Below, one piece after another: positions 41,697 to 50,184 of a stretch of DNA of 64,000 nt. The DNA comes from Streptosporangium saharense (GTDB lineage Bacteria; Actinomycetota; Actinomycetes; Streptosporangiales; Streptosporangiaceae). The position numbers and the translations under genes were made by a program. Numbering within the stretch: the stretch's first letter is position 1; every line of letters starts with the position of its first letter. The stretch is taken from assembly GCF_014203715.1 (NCBI RefSeq), contig NZ_JACHJP010000001.1, positions 474,432 to 538,431 of the forward strand, given 5' to 3'. Under the pieces are notes generated by a model, which was not told the DNA's origin, did not search any database, and saw only the letters and a program-made list of their open reading frames with translations.

Positions 41697-43193
41697 TCAG
41701 GTGTGGAGTTGGGTGCAGACGGATTTGACCTCGGTGTAGGCGTCGAGGGCTTGGTGGCCCATTTCGCGGCCCCAGCCTGACTGTTTGTAGCCGCCGAAGG
41801 GGAGGGCGGCGTCGAAGACGTTGTAGCAGTTGATCCAGATCGTGCCCGCGCGGATGCGGCCCGCCAGGGCGTGGGCCTTGGAGATGTCGCGGGTCCAGAT
41901 GCCCGCCCCGAGGCCGTAGACGGTGTCGTTGGCCTGGGCGGCGATCTCGTCGAGGTCGGAGAAGGGCGAGGCGACCACGACCGGGCCGAAGATCTCCTCG
42001 CGGACGAGCCGCATGTCCGGCCGTACGTCGGTGATCACGGTCGGCTGGACGAAGTAGCCCTGGTCGCCGTGCCGCTCACCACCGGTCACGGTCCTGGCGC
42101 CCTCCTGGCGGCCCGACTCCAGGAAGCCGGTCACCCGGCGCAGCTGCTCGTCGGAGACCAGGGGGCCCATCTGGGTGTCCGCGTCGAGGCCGGGGCCGAG
42201 CCTGATGCCGCGGGCGATCTCGGCGACCCCCTCGACGACCTCGTCGAAGCGGCTGCGGTGCACGAAGAGCCGGGATCCGGCGATGCAGCACTGGCCGTGG
42301 TTGAAGAAGATCGCGTTCGCGGCGCCCTGGACGGCGAGGTCGGGGTCGGCGTCGTCGAAGACGACGTTGGGGCTCTTGCCGCCGAGTTCCAGGGTGACCT
42401 TCTTCAGGTTGCCCGCGGCGGCGTGGACGATCAGCCTGCCGACCTCGGTCGAACCGGTGAAGGCGACCTTGTCCACGCCGTCGTGGGCGGCCAGGGCCGC
42501 GCCCGCCGTCTCGCCGTACCCGGGCAGGACGTTGACCACGCCGTCGGGCACCCCCGCCTCGGCGATCAGCTCGGCCAGCCGCAGGGCGGAGAGCGGGGTC
42601 TGCTCGGCGGGCTTGAGGATCACCACGTTCCCGGTGGCCAGGGCGGGGCCGAGCTTCCAGGCGGCCATGAGCAGCGGGAAGTTCCACGGGATGATCTGGG
42701 CGACGACGCCGACCGGCTCGCGCAGGGTGTAGGCGTGGAAGGCAGAGCCCGGGAGGTAGGGCACCGACAGCGAGATCGTGTTTCCCTCGATCTTGGTGGC
42801 CCAGCCCGCCATGTAGTGGAACAGGTCGGCGGCGAGGGGGACGTCCGCGACCCGGGCGACCGCCAGCGGCTTGCCGTTGTCCAGGGATTCGAGCTGGGCC
42901 AGCTCGTCGGCGTGTTCCAGGATCAGGTCGCCGATCCGCCAGATGATCCGGCCCCGCTCGGAGGCGGTCATCCTGGACCAGGGGCCGTGCTCGAAGGCCC
43001 TTCTGGCGGCGCGTACCGCCCGGTCGACGTCCTCGGCGTCGGCCTCGGCGACGTGGGCGAGGGTCTGGCCGGTCGCGGGGTCAGGGGTGGTGAAGGTCCT
43101 GCCGGAGGCCGCGTCAACCCAGCGGCCGTCGATGAACAGTTGGTGGGGGCTGGTGATGAAGTCCTCGACGCTCTTGTCCAGGGCCACCGTCAT
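41697..43193 (-). CDS. NAD(P)-dependent aldehyde dehydrogenase
   Basis: 498 residues, full length. Catalytic Cys in NHGQCCIAGSRLFVH, general base Glu in VTLELGGKSPNVVF, cofactor motif FTGSTEVGRLI, and IIPWNFPLLMAAWKLGPALATGN. C-terminus PFGGYKQSGWGREMG. Closest to the betaine/retinal-type ALDH1/2-like group. Substrate uncertain. Single gene with a clear upstream gap; 3' end 17 bp from the convergent bldC-like gene. Confidence 0.95.
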   Translation of the reverse strand: MTVALDKSVEDFITSPHQLFIDGRWVDAASGRTFTTPDPATGQTLAHVAEADAEDVDRAVRAARRAFEHGPWSRMTASERGRIIWRIGDLILEHADELAQLESLDNGKPLAVARVADVPLAADLFHYMAGWATKIEGNTISLSVPYLPGSAFHAYTLREPVGVVAQIIPWNFPLLMAAWKLGPALATGNVVILKPAEQTPLSALRLAELIAEAGVPDGVVNVLPGYGETAGAALAAHDGVDKVAFTGSTEVGRLIVHAAAGNLKKVTLELGGKSPNVVFDDADPDLAVQGAANAIFFNHGQCCIAGSRLFVHRSRFDEVVEGVAEIARGIRLGPGLDADTQMGPLVSDEQLRRVTGFLESGRQEGARTVTGGERHGDQGYFVQPTVITDVRPDMRLVREEIFGPVVVASPFSDLDEIAAQANDTVYGLGAGIWTRDISKAHALAGRIRAGTIWINCYNVFDAALPFGGYKQSGWGREMGHQALDAYTEVKSVCTQLHT

Positions 43194-43356
43194 GAGCGTT
43201 GGCTCCCTTCCTGATCGAAGGCGCTCCGCCGGGCTGCCTGAACGCCCGAGCCGGTTGGCGTCCCCGGTCCTCGGGTGGGCGGCCCGTTGGACGAGTAGCC
43301 TTCATGACACTATGTGTGAAGAAGGAGCACAAGGTGTGATTTGGGTGGCCTGAGGG

Positions 43357-44733
43357 TCAGCGTGGGTGCGCGGCCAGGGCGAGGGCGTCGGCGAGCCGGG
43401 ACGCGAGGGCCGCGGCCTGGGCGCGGATCTCCGCGATGGCCGTCGTCTCGTAGAGGGTCCCGCGCAGGGTCGGCCCCAGCGTGAAGACCCTGTCGTTCGG
43501 CCGCCCCACCGCGTCGAGGACCCGGCCGCAGGGGTCGGCGTCGATCCCGAGCCTCAGCGTGTCCTGCCGTACCACACCGTCGGCGACCAGACGGGACAGG
43601 AACGGATCACCGGCGACGCCGCCTCCCGGGCCGGTCGCGTTGACCAGCCAGCCGACGTCGAGCCGCCTGACGGCGCCGTCGGCGCTCACCCTGGCACTCA
43701 CCCCCTCGGGACCGGTCGTGGCCCTGACCAGACGGCCGCGGATCACCCGCAGCCGGCCGTTCGCGCGCAGCTCGCCGATCCTGGCGGCGGTCGCGGGCGG
43801 GATGCGGTGCCGGTGGACCTCCCAGTAGCGCGCGACCAGGTCGAGGAAGCGCCGCTGGTCGTCCCGGCTGAGGTTCGCCCACAGCCGCTGGGTCCGCGGG
43901 CGCAGCCCGTCGATCACCGCGTGCCAGTCACCCCCGTTTTCTCGTACGGCCAGCCGCACGGCGCGCAGCAGTTCGGCCAGGTCGAGCGGCCCCTCGGGGA
44001 TCGCCGTCGGGATCGGGGGCGGCACGGGACAGGGGTGCGGCCGGGGCAGCAGGGCGTGCCGCGACAGCGCGTGCACCACCGTCCCCGGATGCGCGGAGGT
44101 CACGGTGAGCGCCACGTCCACCATGGTCAGCCCGGTCCCCACCACGAGGACCGGGGCGCCGTCGCGGATCCTGGCCAGGGCGCCGGGGGCCCACGGGTCG
44201 GCGACGTAGCGGCGGCTGCCCGCGTCCACGACCCTCGGCCAGGGGGCCTGGGGCCGGTTGCCCAGCGCGAGCACGATGGCGTCGGCGCCGACCTGGCCGC
44301 CTCCGGAGAGCTGGACCCGCACGTCGGGGCCCTGGACGAGGGCGGTCGCCGTCGCGGTCACCCGGCGCACCACGCGGGCGGGCCGGTCCTCGGCGGCGGT
44401 CAGCAGGTCGCGCAGGTAGCGTCCGTAGGCCTGTCTGGGCAGGTAGCCGGAGCCGTCGATGTCGATCCCGTCGTCGTGCGCCCAGCGCAGCAGGTGCCCC
44501 GGGTCGTCGTCCAGGCCGCTCATCTTGTCGACGCTGGCGTTGAGCAGGTGTCGTGGATCGACGGTCGAGTACGCCTGCCCCTGGGCGTGCCTGCCGTACT
44601 GGTCGATCAGCATGATCTCCAACGGCATGGCGCGCGCCCGCGCCAGACGGAGGAGGTGGACCGCGGCCAAGGTGCCGCTCGCGCCGCCACCCACGATGGC
44701 GACCGATGGAGAGCCTGACACGGCGTCCATCAT
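43357..44733 (-). CDS. FAD/NAD(P)-binding protein (FAD_NAD_binding_9-like)
   Basis: 458 residues from ATG 44733 (GTG 44739 and ATG 44730 are alternatives). Motifs: N-terminal dinucleotide fold VAIVGGGASGTLAAVHLLR, then AQGQAYSTVDPRHLLNASVDKMSGL, typical of HI0933/YpdA-unrelated FAD_NAD_binding_9 proteins (hydroxyacylglutathione/lysine N-oxygenase-like), and a second nucleotide fold VLVVGTGLTMVDVALTV. C-terminus LGPTLRGTLYETTAIAEIR. Probably an oxidoreductase or N-hydroxylase-like enzyme. Preceded by a perfect dyad that could be its operator. Confidence 0.88.
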   Translation of the reverse strand: MMDAVSGSPSVAIVGGGASGTLAAVHLLRLARARAMPLEIMLIDQYGRHAQGQAYSTVDPRHLLNASVDKMSGLDDDPGHLLRWAHDDGIDIDGSGYLPRQAYGRYLRDLLTAAEDRPARVVRRVTATATALVQGPDVRVQLSGGGQVGADAIVLALGNRPQAPWPRVVDAGSRRYVADPWAPGALARIRDGAPVLVVGTGLTMVDVALTVTSAHPGTVVHALSRHALLPRPHPCPVPPPIPTAIPEGPLDLAELLRAVRLAVRENGGDWHAVIDGLRPRTQRLWANLSRDDQRRFLDLVARYWEVHRHRIPPATAARIGELRANGRLRVIRGRLVRATTGPEGVSARVSADGAVRRLDVGWLVNATGPGGGVAGDPFLSRLVADGVVRQDTLRLGIDADPCGRVLDAVGRPNDRVFTLGPTLRGTLYETTAIAEIRAQAAALASRLADALALAAHPR

Positions 44734-44739
44734 ACCCAC

Positions 44740-44754
44740 TATCCTGGTAGGATA
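44740..44754. promoter_or_regulatory. Perfect dyad TATCCT-GGT-AGGATA upstream of the FAD gene
   Basis: A 6-bp-arm, 3-bp-spacer inverted repeat 7 bp upstream of the preferred ATG, within an A+T-rich promoter. Its form resembles sites bound by Rrf2-type iron-sulphur regulators, which would fit a flavoprotein gene, but no such regulator lies nearby. The assignment is a guess. Confidence 0.5.
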
Positions 44755-44826
44755 TATGGGATGTTTTGTGCGGTCCCTTGGGGGCGGGGATCCCGTCGCG
44801 GCGGACCCCCGCCCGGTCAGGGGCCG

Positions 44827-45825
44827 TCAGCCCGCCGTGCGGAAGACCTCCACGGACGCGTCCGGTTCGGAGCGGCGGTCGTGGCGTCGGCGGTGGTCGC
44901 GGGGAGACAGGCCGCGCCGCTTGGTGAACTGCTCGCGGAAGACCGCGACGGAGTTGTATCCGACGAGCCGGGCGATCTCCTCGATCCGCAGGTCGGTGGT
45001 CTCAAGGAGCTCCTCGGCGCGGTTGAGCCGCTGGGCCAGCAGCCAGGAGTGCGGCGTCGTGCCCATGGCGGCCCTGAACCTGCGGGCGAAGGTGCGCGGG
45101 CTCATCAGGGCCTGGGCCGCCAGGTCGTTGACGAGCAGCGGCCGGTCCAGGTTGGCGTGCGCCCAGTGGATGACGCCGGTGAACAGCTCGTCCTCGTTGC
45201 TGCCGGGCACCGAGCGGTCGATGCGCTGCGCCTGGTCGCCGTCCCGGTGCGGCGCGGCGACCATCGCGCGGGCGACGGCGTTGGCCACGGCCGCGCCGTG
45301 CTCGCGGCGTAGCAGGTGCAGGCACATGTCGATGCCCGCGACGATCCCGGCGCCGGTGATCACCAGTCCCTCGTCGATGTAGAGGGTGTCGGCGGTCACG
45401 GTGACCTCGGGGTAGAGCGTGGCGAAGTCCTCCAGGAGGTGCCAGTGGGTGCTCGCACGCCGCCCGTCGAGCAGCCCGGTCGCGGCCAGCAGGTGGGTGC
45501 CGGTGCAGAAGGCGGCGATGATCGCGCCCCGCCGGTTGGCCGAGAGTAGCGCGGTGACCAGTTCGGGGGTCGGATCCGGGCGGGTGTCGTACCCCGGCAT
45601 CAGAATGACCAGATCGGCCTTGTCGATGCGGTCGAGACCGTGCGTCACGTGCATCGACAGGCCCAGATCGGTAAGGAGTGGACCGGGGCGTTCGGCGCAC
45701 ACCGTGAAGTCGAACGACGGAAGTTCGGCTTCGAGACGGTCGGCGAAGATCGCGCCGATCCCTCCGATGTCGAACGTGCTCACACCATCTGTGGCGAAGA
45801 CCACCACCGATCGGAAAGCGGCCAT
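44827..45825 (-). CDS. GlxA-type AraC-family regulator with DJ-1/PfpI domain
   Basis: 332 residues from ATG 45825. Residues 5-190 form a DJ-1/PfpI-like domain with AAFCTGTHLLAATGLLDGRRASTHWHL (Cys in the nucleophile-elbow position). Residues ~225-320 are the AraC DNA-binding domain (NDLAAQALMSPRTFARRFRAAMGTTPHSWLLAQRLNRAEELL, then IEEIARLVGYNSVAVFREQFTKRRGLSPRDHRRRH). Family members sense small amines or metabolites. Target unclear; the FAD gene lies downstream on the same strand, 93 bp away. Confidence 0.93.
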   Translation of the reverse strand: MAAFRSVVVFATDGVSTFDIGGIGAIFADRLEAELPSFDFTVCAERPGPLLTDLGLSMHVTHGLDRIDKADLVILMPGYDTRPDPTPELVTALLSANRRGAIIAAFCTGTHLLAATGLLDGRRASTHWHLLEDFATLYPEVTVTADTLYIDEGLVITGAGIVAGIDMCLHLLRREHGAAVANAVARAMVAAPHRDGDQAQRIDRSVPGSNEDELFTGVIHWAHANLDRPLLVNDLAAQALMSPRTFARRFRAAMGTTPHSWLLAQRLNRAEELLETTDLRIEEIARLVGYNSVAVFREQFTKRRGLSPRDHRRRHDRRSEPDASVEVFRTAG

Positions 45826-45867
45826 CCGGTCAGCCGACCGATAACGGGAAGGTGGACGGTTCCACAA

Positions 45868-46478
45868 CCATCTGACTGTTCCTCATGGGAACAAGTGAAC
45901 CCCAGAACCGGCACTTTGGAACGTCGCTTCGATTAATGTTCATGGATTTCGCTCCTTACCGTGCTTTCTGTGTGACGAGAGTGACGGGAGGGGTGAAGGA
46001 ATGCGAGCCGTGGGGGACGCGGTACGGCGGGTGGTGGATCCGGTCGGGCGGAAAACCTCTTTGGGGGCGGGCGAGTGCCTGTCGGGCGTCCAGGGTTTTG
46101 GTGAAATCCCCAGGGACACCGGGTTTCCTGGGTGGCCTCGGAACCCCCACTGGGAGGCCGGGCGGCTCGGTGGCGGTTTCCCAGGGGTTTTCCGTGGGGC
46201 TGGGACTCCGTTTCGAGGGACGTCCGGGGTTTCGGTGGGTCGGAAACGCTGATTGGTATGGGACTTTTTCGGGGTTCTGGGATTCCGGTGGGCGGCCGGG
46301 CTTTCCTGGATCGCGTGGACGTGCGGGGCGGGCGTCTTTCCCGGGCCACGAAGAGTTCATCTCACCTTTGGCGGAAGGCGTCTTCATCGGATTCCGCCCC
46401 GCGGTGATCCTGGCGGTTGTCCGCCTCTTCGCGATCCATTCTGTGAAGAGGCTCCGCGCACCTCTGTGAGGAGGCCCC
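45868..46478. other. Gene-free 600-bp stretch, G-rich on the plus strand
   Basis: Several frames are open on both strands, but none has the third-position GC pattern of neighbouring genes or a recognisable product. From 46060 to 46320 degenerate phrases recur: GGTTTCCTGGGTGG, GGTTTCCCAGGGG, GGTTTTCCGTGGGG, GGGTTTCGGTGGGTCGG, GGGGTTCTGGGATTCCGG. This gives strong G-over-C skew. It may be decayed tandem repeat DNA or an unrecognised structured RNA; no terminator seen. Confidence 0.45.
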
Positions 46479-46883
46479 GTGAGCGCTCCAGGAACTCCCC
46501 GGTCCGTTCCGTTCGCCGTCGTGTTCGCCGTGATCACGTTCCTGACCGGTCTGGTCGGGGTGGTCCCCGCCGACGCCGCCGTCTACTCGACCTGCACCGT
46601 CTCCCGGTGCGCCGACGCCCGCTCGGCCAGCTCGACCTGGGCCGGCAAGGGATACCCGACCGGCGGCGGGTGGTACTCCTGGCCGGACGGCCGGTACAAC
46701 TACACCGGCGGCCAGTTCTACAACCGCGAGGGGCAGCTGCCCGCGGGTGCCACCTACTACGAGTACGACGTGTACTCCCGGGCCAGGGGCGCGGCGCGGG
46801 ACGCCTACCGCATCGTCGTCAACCGCTCGACCGGCGTCGTCTGGTTCTCGCCCAACCACTACACCGACTTCTACCGGCTCTGA
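46479..46883 (+). CDS. Secreted guanyl-specific ribonuclease (N1/T1/barnase-type)
   Basis: 134 residues. Signal peptide ends near VPADA-AVYS. Mature domain carries the microbial RNase catalytic set: Glu in ATYYEYDVYSR, Arg in ARDAYRIVVNRSTG, His in WFSPNHYTDFYRL. It would cut single-stranded RNA after G outside the cell. No barstar-like inhibitor is encoded next to it, consistent with safe export before folding. A single pair of Cys near residues 39 and 44 could form a disulphide. Confidence 0.9.
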   Translation: MSAPGTPRSVPFAVVFAVITFLTGLVGVVPADAAVYSTCTVSRCADARSASSTWAGKGYPTGGGWYSWPDGRYNYTGGQFYNREGQLPAGATYYEYDVYSRARGAARDAYRIVVNRSTGVVWFSPNHYTDFYRL

Positions 46884-47018
46884 TCCCGTTCGTTGTTCGT
46901 TGGGAGAGTCTTTCCCGGCTCCTCGTATGTCGGGATCCCGGGGGGAAGGTGGCGCGGAGTAATCATTGAGCGACCCACCGTGCGGGGCCAGTGCCCCCGG
47001 ACCTCAAGGAGCTCAACC

Positions 47019-47312
47019 ATGCGACGCCTCCCCACCGCCCTGGCCGTCACGGGCCTGCTCTTCCTTGGTGGAGCCCCCGCCGCCTCGGCCGATCCCGTGG
47101 ACGACGGTCACCTCCGCCTTGACGGCCGCAGGGTCGTCGCCCCGAGCGGCTGCTACAACTCCCACATCCGGCCGCTGATCGTGCAGAACCGCACCAGCAG
47201 GGTCCTGTACGTCTACGGCTCTCCCAACTGCGAGGGCGAGGTGATCTCCACCGTGGTCGCCGGGAACACCGCCGTCGAGAAGTCCGGTGTGAGCGTCTTC
47301 GTCACCCCCTGA
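47019..47312 (+). CDS. Small secreted protein of unknown function
   Basis: 97 residues from ATG 47019, preceded by AAGGAGCTC. Signal peptide ends at ASA-DPVDDG. The mature ~72 residues have two Cys (SGCYNSHIRP and GSPNCEGEV) likely paired, and beta-strand-rich sequence (RPLIVQNRTSRVLYVYGS, EVISTVVAGNTAVEKSGVSVFV). Small SH3-like or inhibitor-like secreted proteins look like this; not recognised further. It lies between two other exported-protein genes on the same strand. Confidence 0.75.
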   Translation: MRRLPTALAVTGLLFLGGAPAASADPVDDGHLRLDGRRVVAPSGCYNSHIRPLIVQNRTSRVLYVYGSPNCEGEVISTVVAGNTAVEKSGVSVFVTP

Positions 47313-47472
47313 ACCCCCTGACCCGCGCGCGCATCGGGACCTCCCTGACCGGATGATCGGGGACTTCCCCGATGGCGGTTCCCCGGTGACGGGGCCGACA
47401 CTGGGCGCACACGTGACCAGGTCCGTGTGCGCCCCGCCATATCCGGGACGCCTGCACTACCCGGAGAGACCT

Positions 47473-48564
47473 ATGGCGATACGCGAGACCAACCGGATCG
47501 CCAGGCGTGCCCTGCTGGCCGCCGTGCCCCTCGTCGTCCTCGGAACCGCCGGACTGCTCCTGCGGGGGAGCCCGCCCGGGGCCGCCGTGGTCTCCGAGGC
47601 CGTTGACCGTACGGCACCGCCCGGCGCGACGCTGACCCCGTGGGGACGGCTCCCCGCGGGAACCGGGATCGGGTCGGGGGTCGCGGTGACCGGGTCGGGG
47701 GAGGTGCTGCTGCTGCACCGGGGCGGTGGGGCGTTCGCCACGGACCGGATGATGGACGTCGATCCGATCGTCGTGCTCGACGCGGGCACCGGGGCGTTCC
47801 TGCGTTCCTGGGGGTCGGGGATGTTCGCCTCCCCGCACGGCGTCTCGGTGGACGGGCGGGGCCGGGTGTGGGTCACGGACGTGACGACCAACCACGTCAC
47901 GGTGTTCACCCCCGAAGGGCGGCTCGAACGGACGATCGGGCACGACTACGGCTTCGGGCTCGACACGTGCCTGGCCGTACGGAACACGCTGACCAACCTG
48001 CCCTGCACCGGGGACCCCTACATCTTCGCCAGGCCGACCGACGTGGCGGCCGGGGGAGCCGGGCGGGTCTACGTCTCCGACGGCTACCGCAACTCCAGGG
48101 TGGGGGTGTTCGACGACTCGGGGCGGTTCACCGGGGAGTGGGGAAGGCTCGGCGACGATGACGGCGCCTTCTCCATCCCGCACGGGATCGCGCTGCGCGG
48201 CAACGGCGACGTCGTGGTCGCCGACCGGCGCAACGCGCGGGTGCAGGTCTTCTCCGCCGACGGGAGGCACCTGGCGACCCACTCCTCTTCGGCGATCGGC
48301 AGGCCGTACGACGTGGCGGTGGGTCCCGGGGACGTGCTGTACGTGCTCGACGGCGGGGACGCGCTCGACGAGAAGGGGGGAGAGCATCGGGGGCACGTCG
48401 TCACCCTCGCCGGGGACGGGTCGGTGACACGGCGCTGGACGATGGCCGACCAGAACGCCGACCCCCACCAGCTCGCGGTCGGCCCCGGGGGCGAGATCTA
48501 CGTCGCCGCGCTCAACGGCCCACCGCTGTGGCGTTGGACCCCTTCACAGCAGGCGAAGGCGTAG
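47473..48564 (+). CDS. Exported NHL-repeat beta-propeller (peptidyl-hydroxyglycine lyase-like)
   Basis: 363 residues from ATG 47473. N-terminal membrane/signal segment (RRALLAAVPLVVLGTAGLLL), then five or six NHL-type blades: SPHGVSVDGRGRVWVTDVTTNHVTVFTPEGRL, ARPTDVAAGGAGRVYVSDGYRNSRVGVFDDSGRF, IPHGIALRGNGDVVVADRRNARVQVFSADG, DPHQLAVGPGGEIYVAAL. The His/Asp pattern resembles peptidylglycine alpha-amidating lyase-like propellers. A true lyase activity is unproven. Its 3' end overlaps the convergent PucR gene by 21 bp. Confidence 0.85.
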   Translation: MAIRETNRIARRALLAAVPLVVLGTAGLLLRGSPPGAAVVSEAVDRTAPPGATLTPWGRLPAGTGIGSGVAVTGSGEVLLLHRGGGAFATDRMMDVDPIVVLDAGTGAFLRSWGSGMFASPHGVSVDGRGRVWVTDVTTNHVTVFTPEGRLERTIGHDYGFGLDTCLAVRNTLTNLPCTGDPYIFARPTDVAAGGAGRVYVSDGYRNSRVGVFDDSGRFTGEWGRLGDDDGAFSIPHGIALRGNGDVVVADRRNARVQVFSADGRHLATHSSSAIGRPYDVAVGPGDVLYVLDGGDALDEKGGEHRGHVVTLAGDGSVTRRWTMADQNADPHQLAVGPGGEIYVAALNGPPLWRWTPSQQAKA

Positions 48565-50100
48565 CCAGGTGACCAGGCGGGTCTGGGGGTCGGACAGGTC
48601 GAGGCCCTCGGCGGCGAGTCTGCGGACGCGGTAGCGGAGCGTGTTGGGGTGCACGCCGAGCCGCGAGGCGGCGGCCCGGACGTCCCCGTGGCTCTCGATC
48701 CAGGCCAGCGCCGACTCCGCGACCTCGGAGAGGTCTCCCCAGGGCTCGTGCAGGAGCAGGCCGGGATGGTCGTCGAGGAGGGCGCGCAGTTCGATGAGGG
48801 CCGCCGCCGCGCGGACCTCCTCGATCGTGCCCACCGCCGTACCCGACGCGCGCAACGCCGCCAGCGCCAGGTCGGCCTCGCGGCGGGAGCGCGGCAGCTC
48901 CTCCGCCGTGACCCGCCCGCCGACCGCCGCGACCAGCCGTCCGCGTCTGCCGAGCTGCCGGACGAGGTCGGCGGCGATCTCCCGCAGCGCCGTCAGGTCG
49001 GGCGTCGGGACCAGGCAGTAGACGGTCTCCGCGCGCAGCACGCAGGCCGCAGAGCGCCGGTAGGCGTCGAAGTAGGTGGCGACGCCGTCGAGCAGGTGCT
49101 CCCCGGGCGGGTCGTCGGCGCCGAGCGAGAGCCCGGCCACGGCGAGCACCGCGATCCCCGCGTCCGGGTCGAGGCCGAGGCGGCGGCAGGCCGTACGCGG
49201 GTTCGTGCCGTCGAGCGCCTGCCCGACCAGCTCGCCACGGCGCTCCCGGTCGGTGGTTCTGGCCGTGCGCGCCCGCAGCAGGTGGGCCGCCGCCAGCCTG
49301 GCGAACTCCTCGACCAGGACGAGCCTGTCGTCGGGAAGCTGGTCGCGGCCTTCGAGGACCCACAGCATGCCGAGGGGTTCGGCGCCGCTCCGGATGCCCG
49401 CCCCGACCCGCCAGATCGTGTGGTCGGCGGTGTCGTAGGGCGCGTTGGTGAGGAAGCGCAGCGCGCGGCCGGTGGTCAGCAGCAGCCGCCTGGTCTCCCG
49501 TGGGGCGTTGCGCTCGGGCACGACCCGGTTGAGGATGACGTCGCGTTGCAGGTCGTCGTTGACCTGGCCGGGCACTGCCGAGTAGGCGAGCAGCCGCCAC
49601 TGGGTGTCCACGATCCCCACCGGGCGGTCGAGGGTCTCGGCGATCAGGTTGACCAGCGTGTTCAGGTCGCCGACGGGGACGCTGCCCAGGTCGCCGCCGG
49701 GTGCCGAGACGAGGTTCTCGCCCAGTAGGACGGTCTCCTCGACCAGCGTGTGCAGGTGGCTCCAGGTCATCGCCGACTCCAGCGCGACCAGCGCGACGCC
49801 CGCCCGCGCCGCCTCCTCCGCCAGGGGTACGGCGTCCGCCGCGTCGGCCCGCAGCACCGCCGCCGTCGCCCCGCCGAGCCCGCGCAGCGTCGTGACGATC
49901 TCGGGGGAGGTGGCGGTCAGCCCGACCAGCAGCACCATCGACCCCGGGCGGGGCGGTACGGCGCTCAGCGGGTCATGGATCGCGGGCCCGGAGACCGGGA
50001 CCTCGACCCCGCGCGGGGCGCCGACGACCGTGACGTAGCGGTCCCCGATCCGTTCGACCACCTGGGCGAGTGACGGTTCGAGATACTCGACCTGGTTCAC
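48544..50100 (-). CDS. PucR/CdaR-family regulator
   Basis: 518 residues from GTG 50100. GTG 50121 would place the start inside a palindrome, so I prefer the shorter form. It has an N-terminal PucR-like domain (LEPSLAQVVERIGDRYVTVVGAPRGVEVP), a central GAF-like region (VGIVDTQWRLLAYSAVPGQ), a GGDEF-like core, and a C-terminal HTH_30 (LAWIESHGDVRAAASRLGVHPNTLRYRVRRLAAEGLDLSDPQTRLVTWLRLRLL). Such proteins activate purine or amino-acid catabolic genes. Divergent from the penicillin-acylase/MFS/hydrolase operon, its likely target. Confidence 0.92.
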   Translation of the reverse strand: MNQVEYLEPSLAQVVERIGDRYVTVVGAPRGVEVPVSGPAIHDPLSAVPPRPGSMVLLVGLTATSPEIVTTLRGLGGATAAVLRADAADAVPLAEEAARAGVALVALESAMTWSHLHTLVEETVLLGENLVSAPGGDLGSVPVGDLNTLVNLIAETLDRPVGIVDTQWRLLAYSAVPGQVNDDLQRDVILNRVVPERNAPRETRRLLLTTGRALRFLTNAPYDTADHTIWRVGAGIRSGAEPLGMLWVLEGRDQLPDDRLVLVEEFARLAAAHLLRARTARTTDRERRGELVGQALDGTNPRTACRRLGLDPDAGIAVLAVAGLSLGADDPPGEHLLDGVATYFDAYRRSAACVLRAETVYCLVPTPDLTALREIAADLVRQLGRRGRLVAAVGGRVTAEELPRSRREADLALAALRASGTAVGTIEEVRAAAALIELRALLDDHPGLLLHEPWGDLSEVAESALAWIESHGDVRAAASRLGVHPNTLRYRVRRLAAEGLDLSDPQTRLVTWLRLRLL

Positions 50101-50118
50101 CTGTGCAGTATCGGCCAA

Positions 50119-50179
50119 CACCCAGGGTGATTCCTCGTCCGATCGGCCAAGGAATTTCGGACATTCTTCACCCAGGGTT
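50119..50179. promoter_or_regulatory. Paired CACCCAGGGTG palindromes in pucR/acylase promoter
   Basis: CACCCAGGGTG (50119-50129) is a perfect palindrome, and CACCCAGGGTT (50169-50179) is a one-mismatch copy exactly 50 bp away. They flank the divergent promoter, one next to each gene start. This is the expected arrangement for a PucR-type regulator binding both sides. Confidence 0.65.
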
Positions 50180-50184
50180 GACGC

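Noticed and set aside
45885..46469. Several open frames on both strands
   Set aside because: Codon use unlike neighbours and sequence dominated by G-rich repeats.
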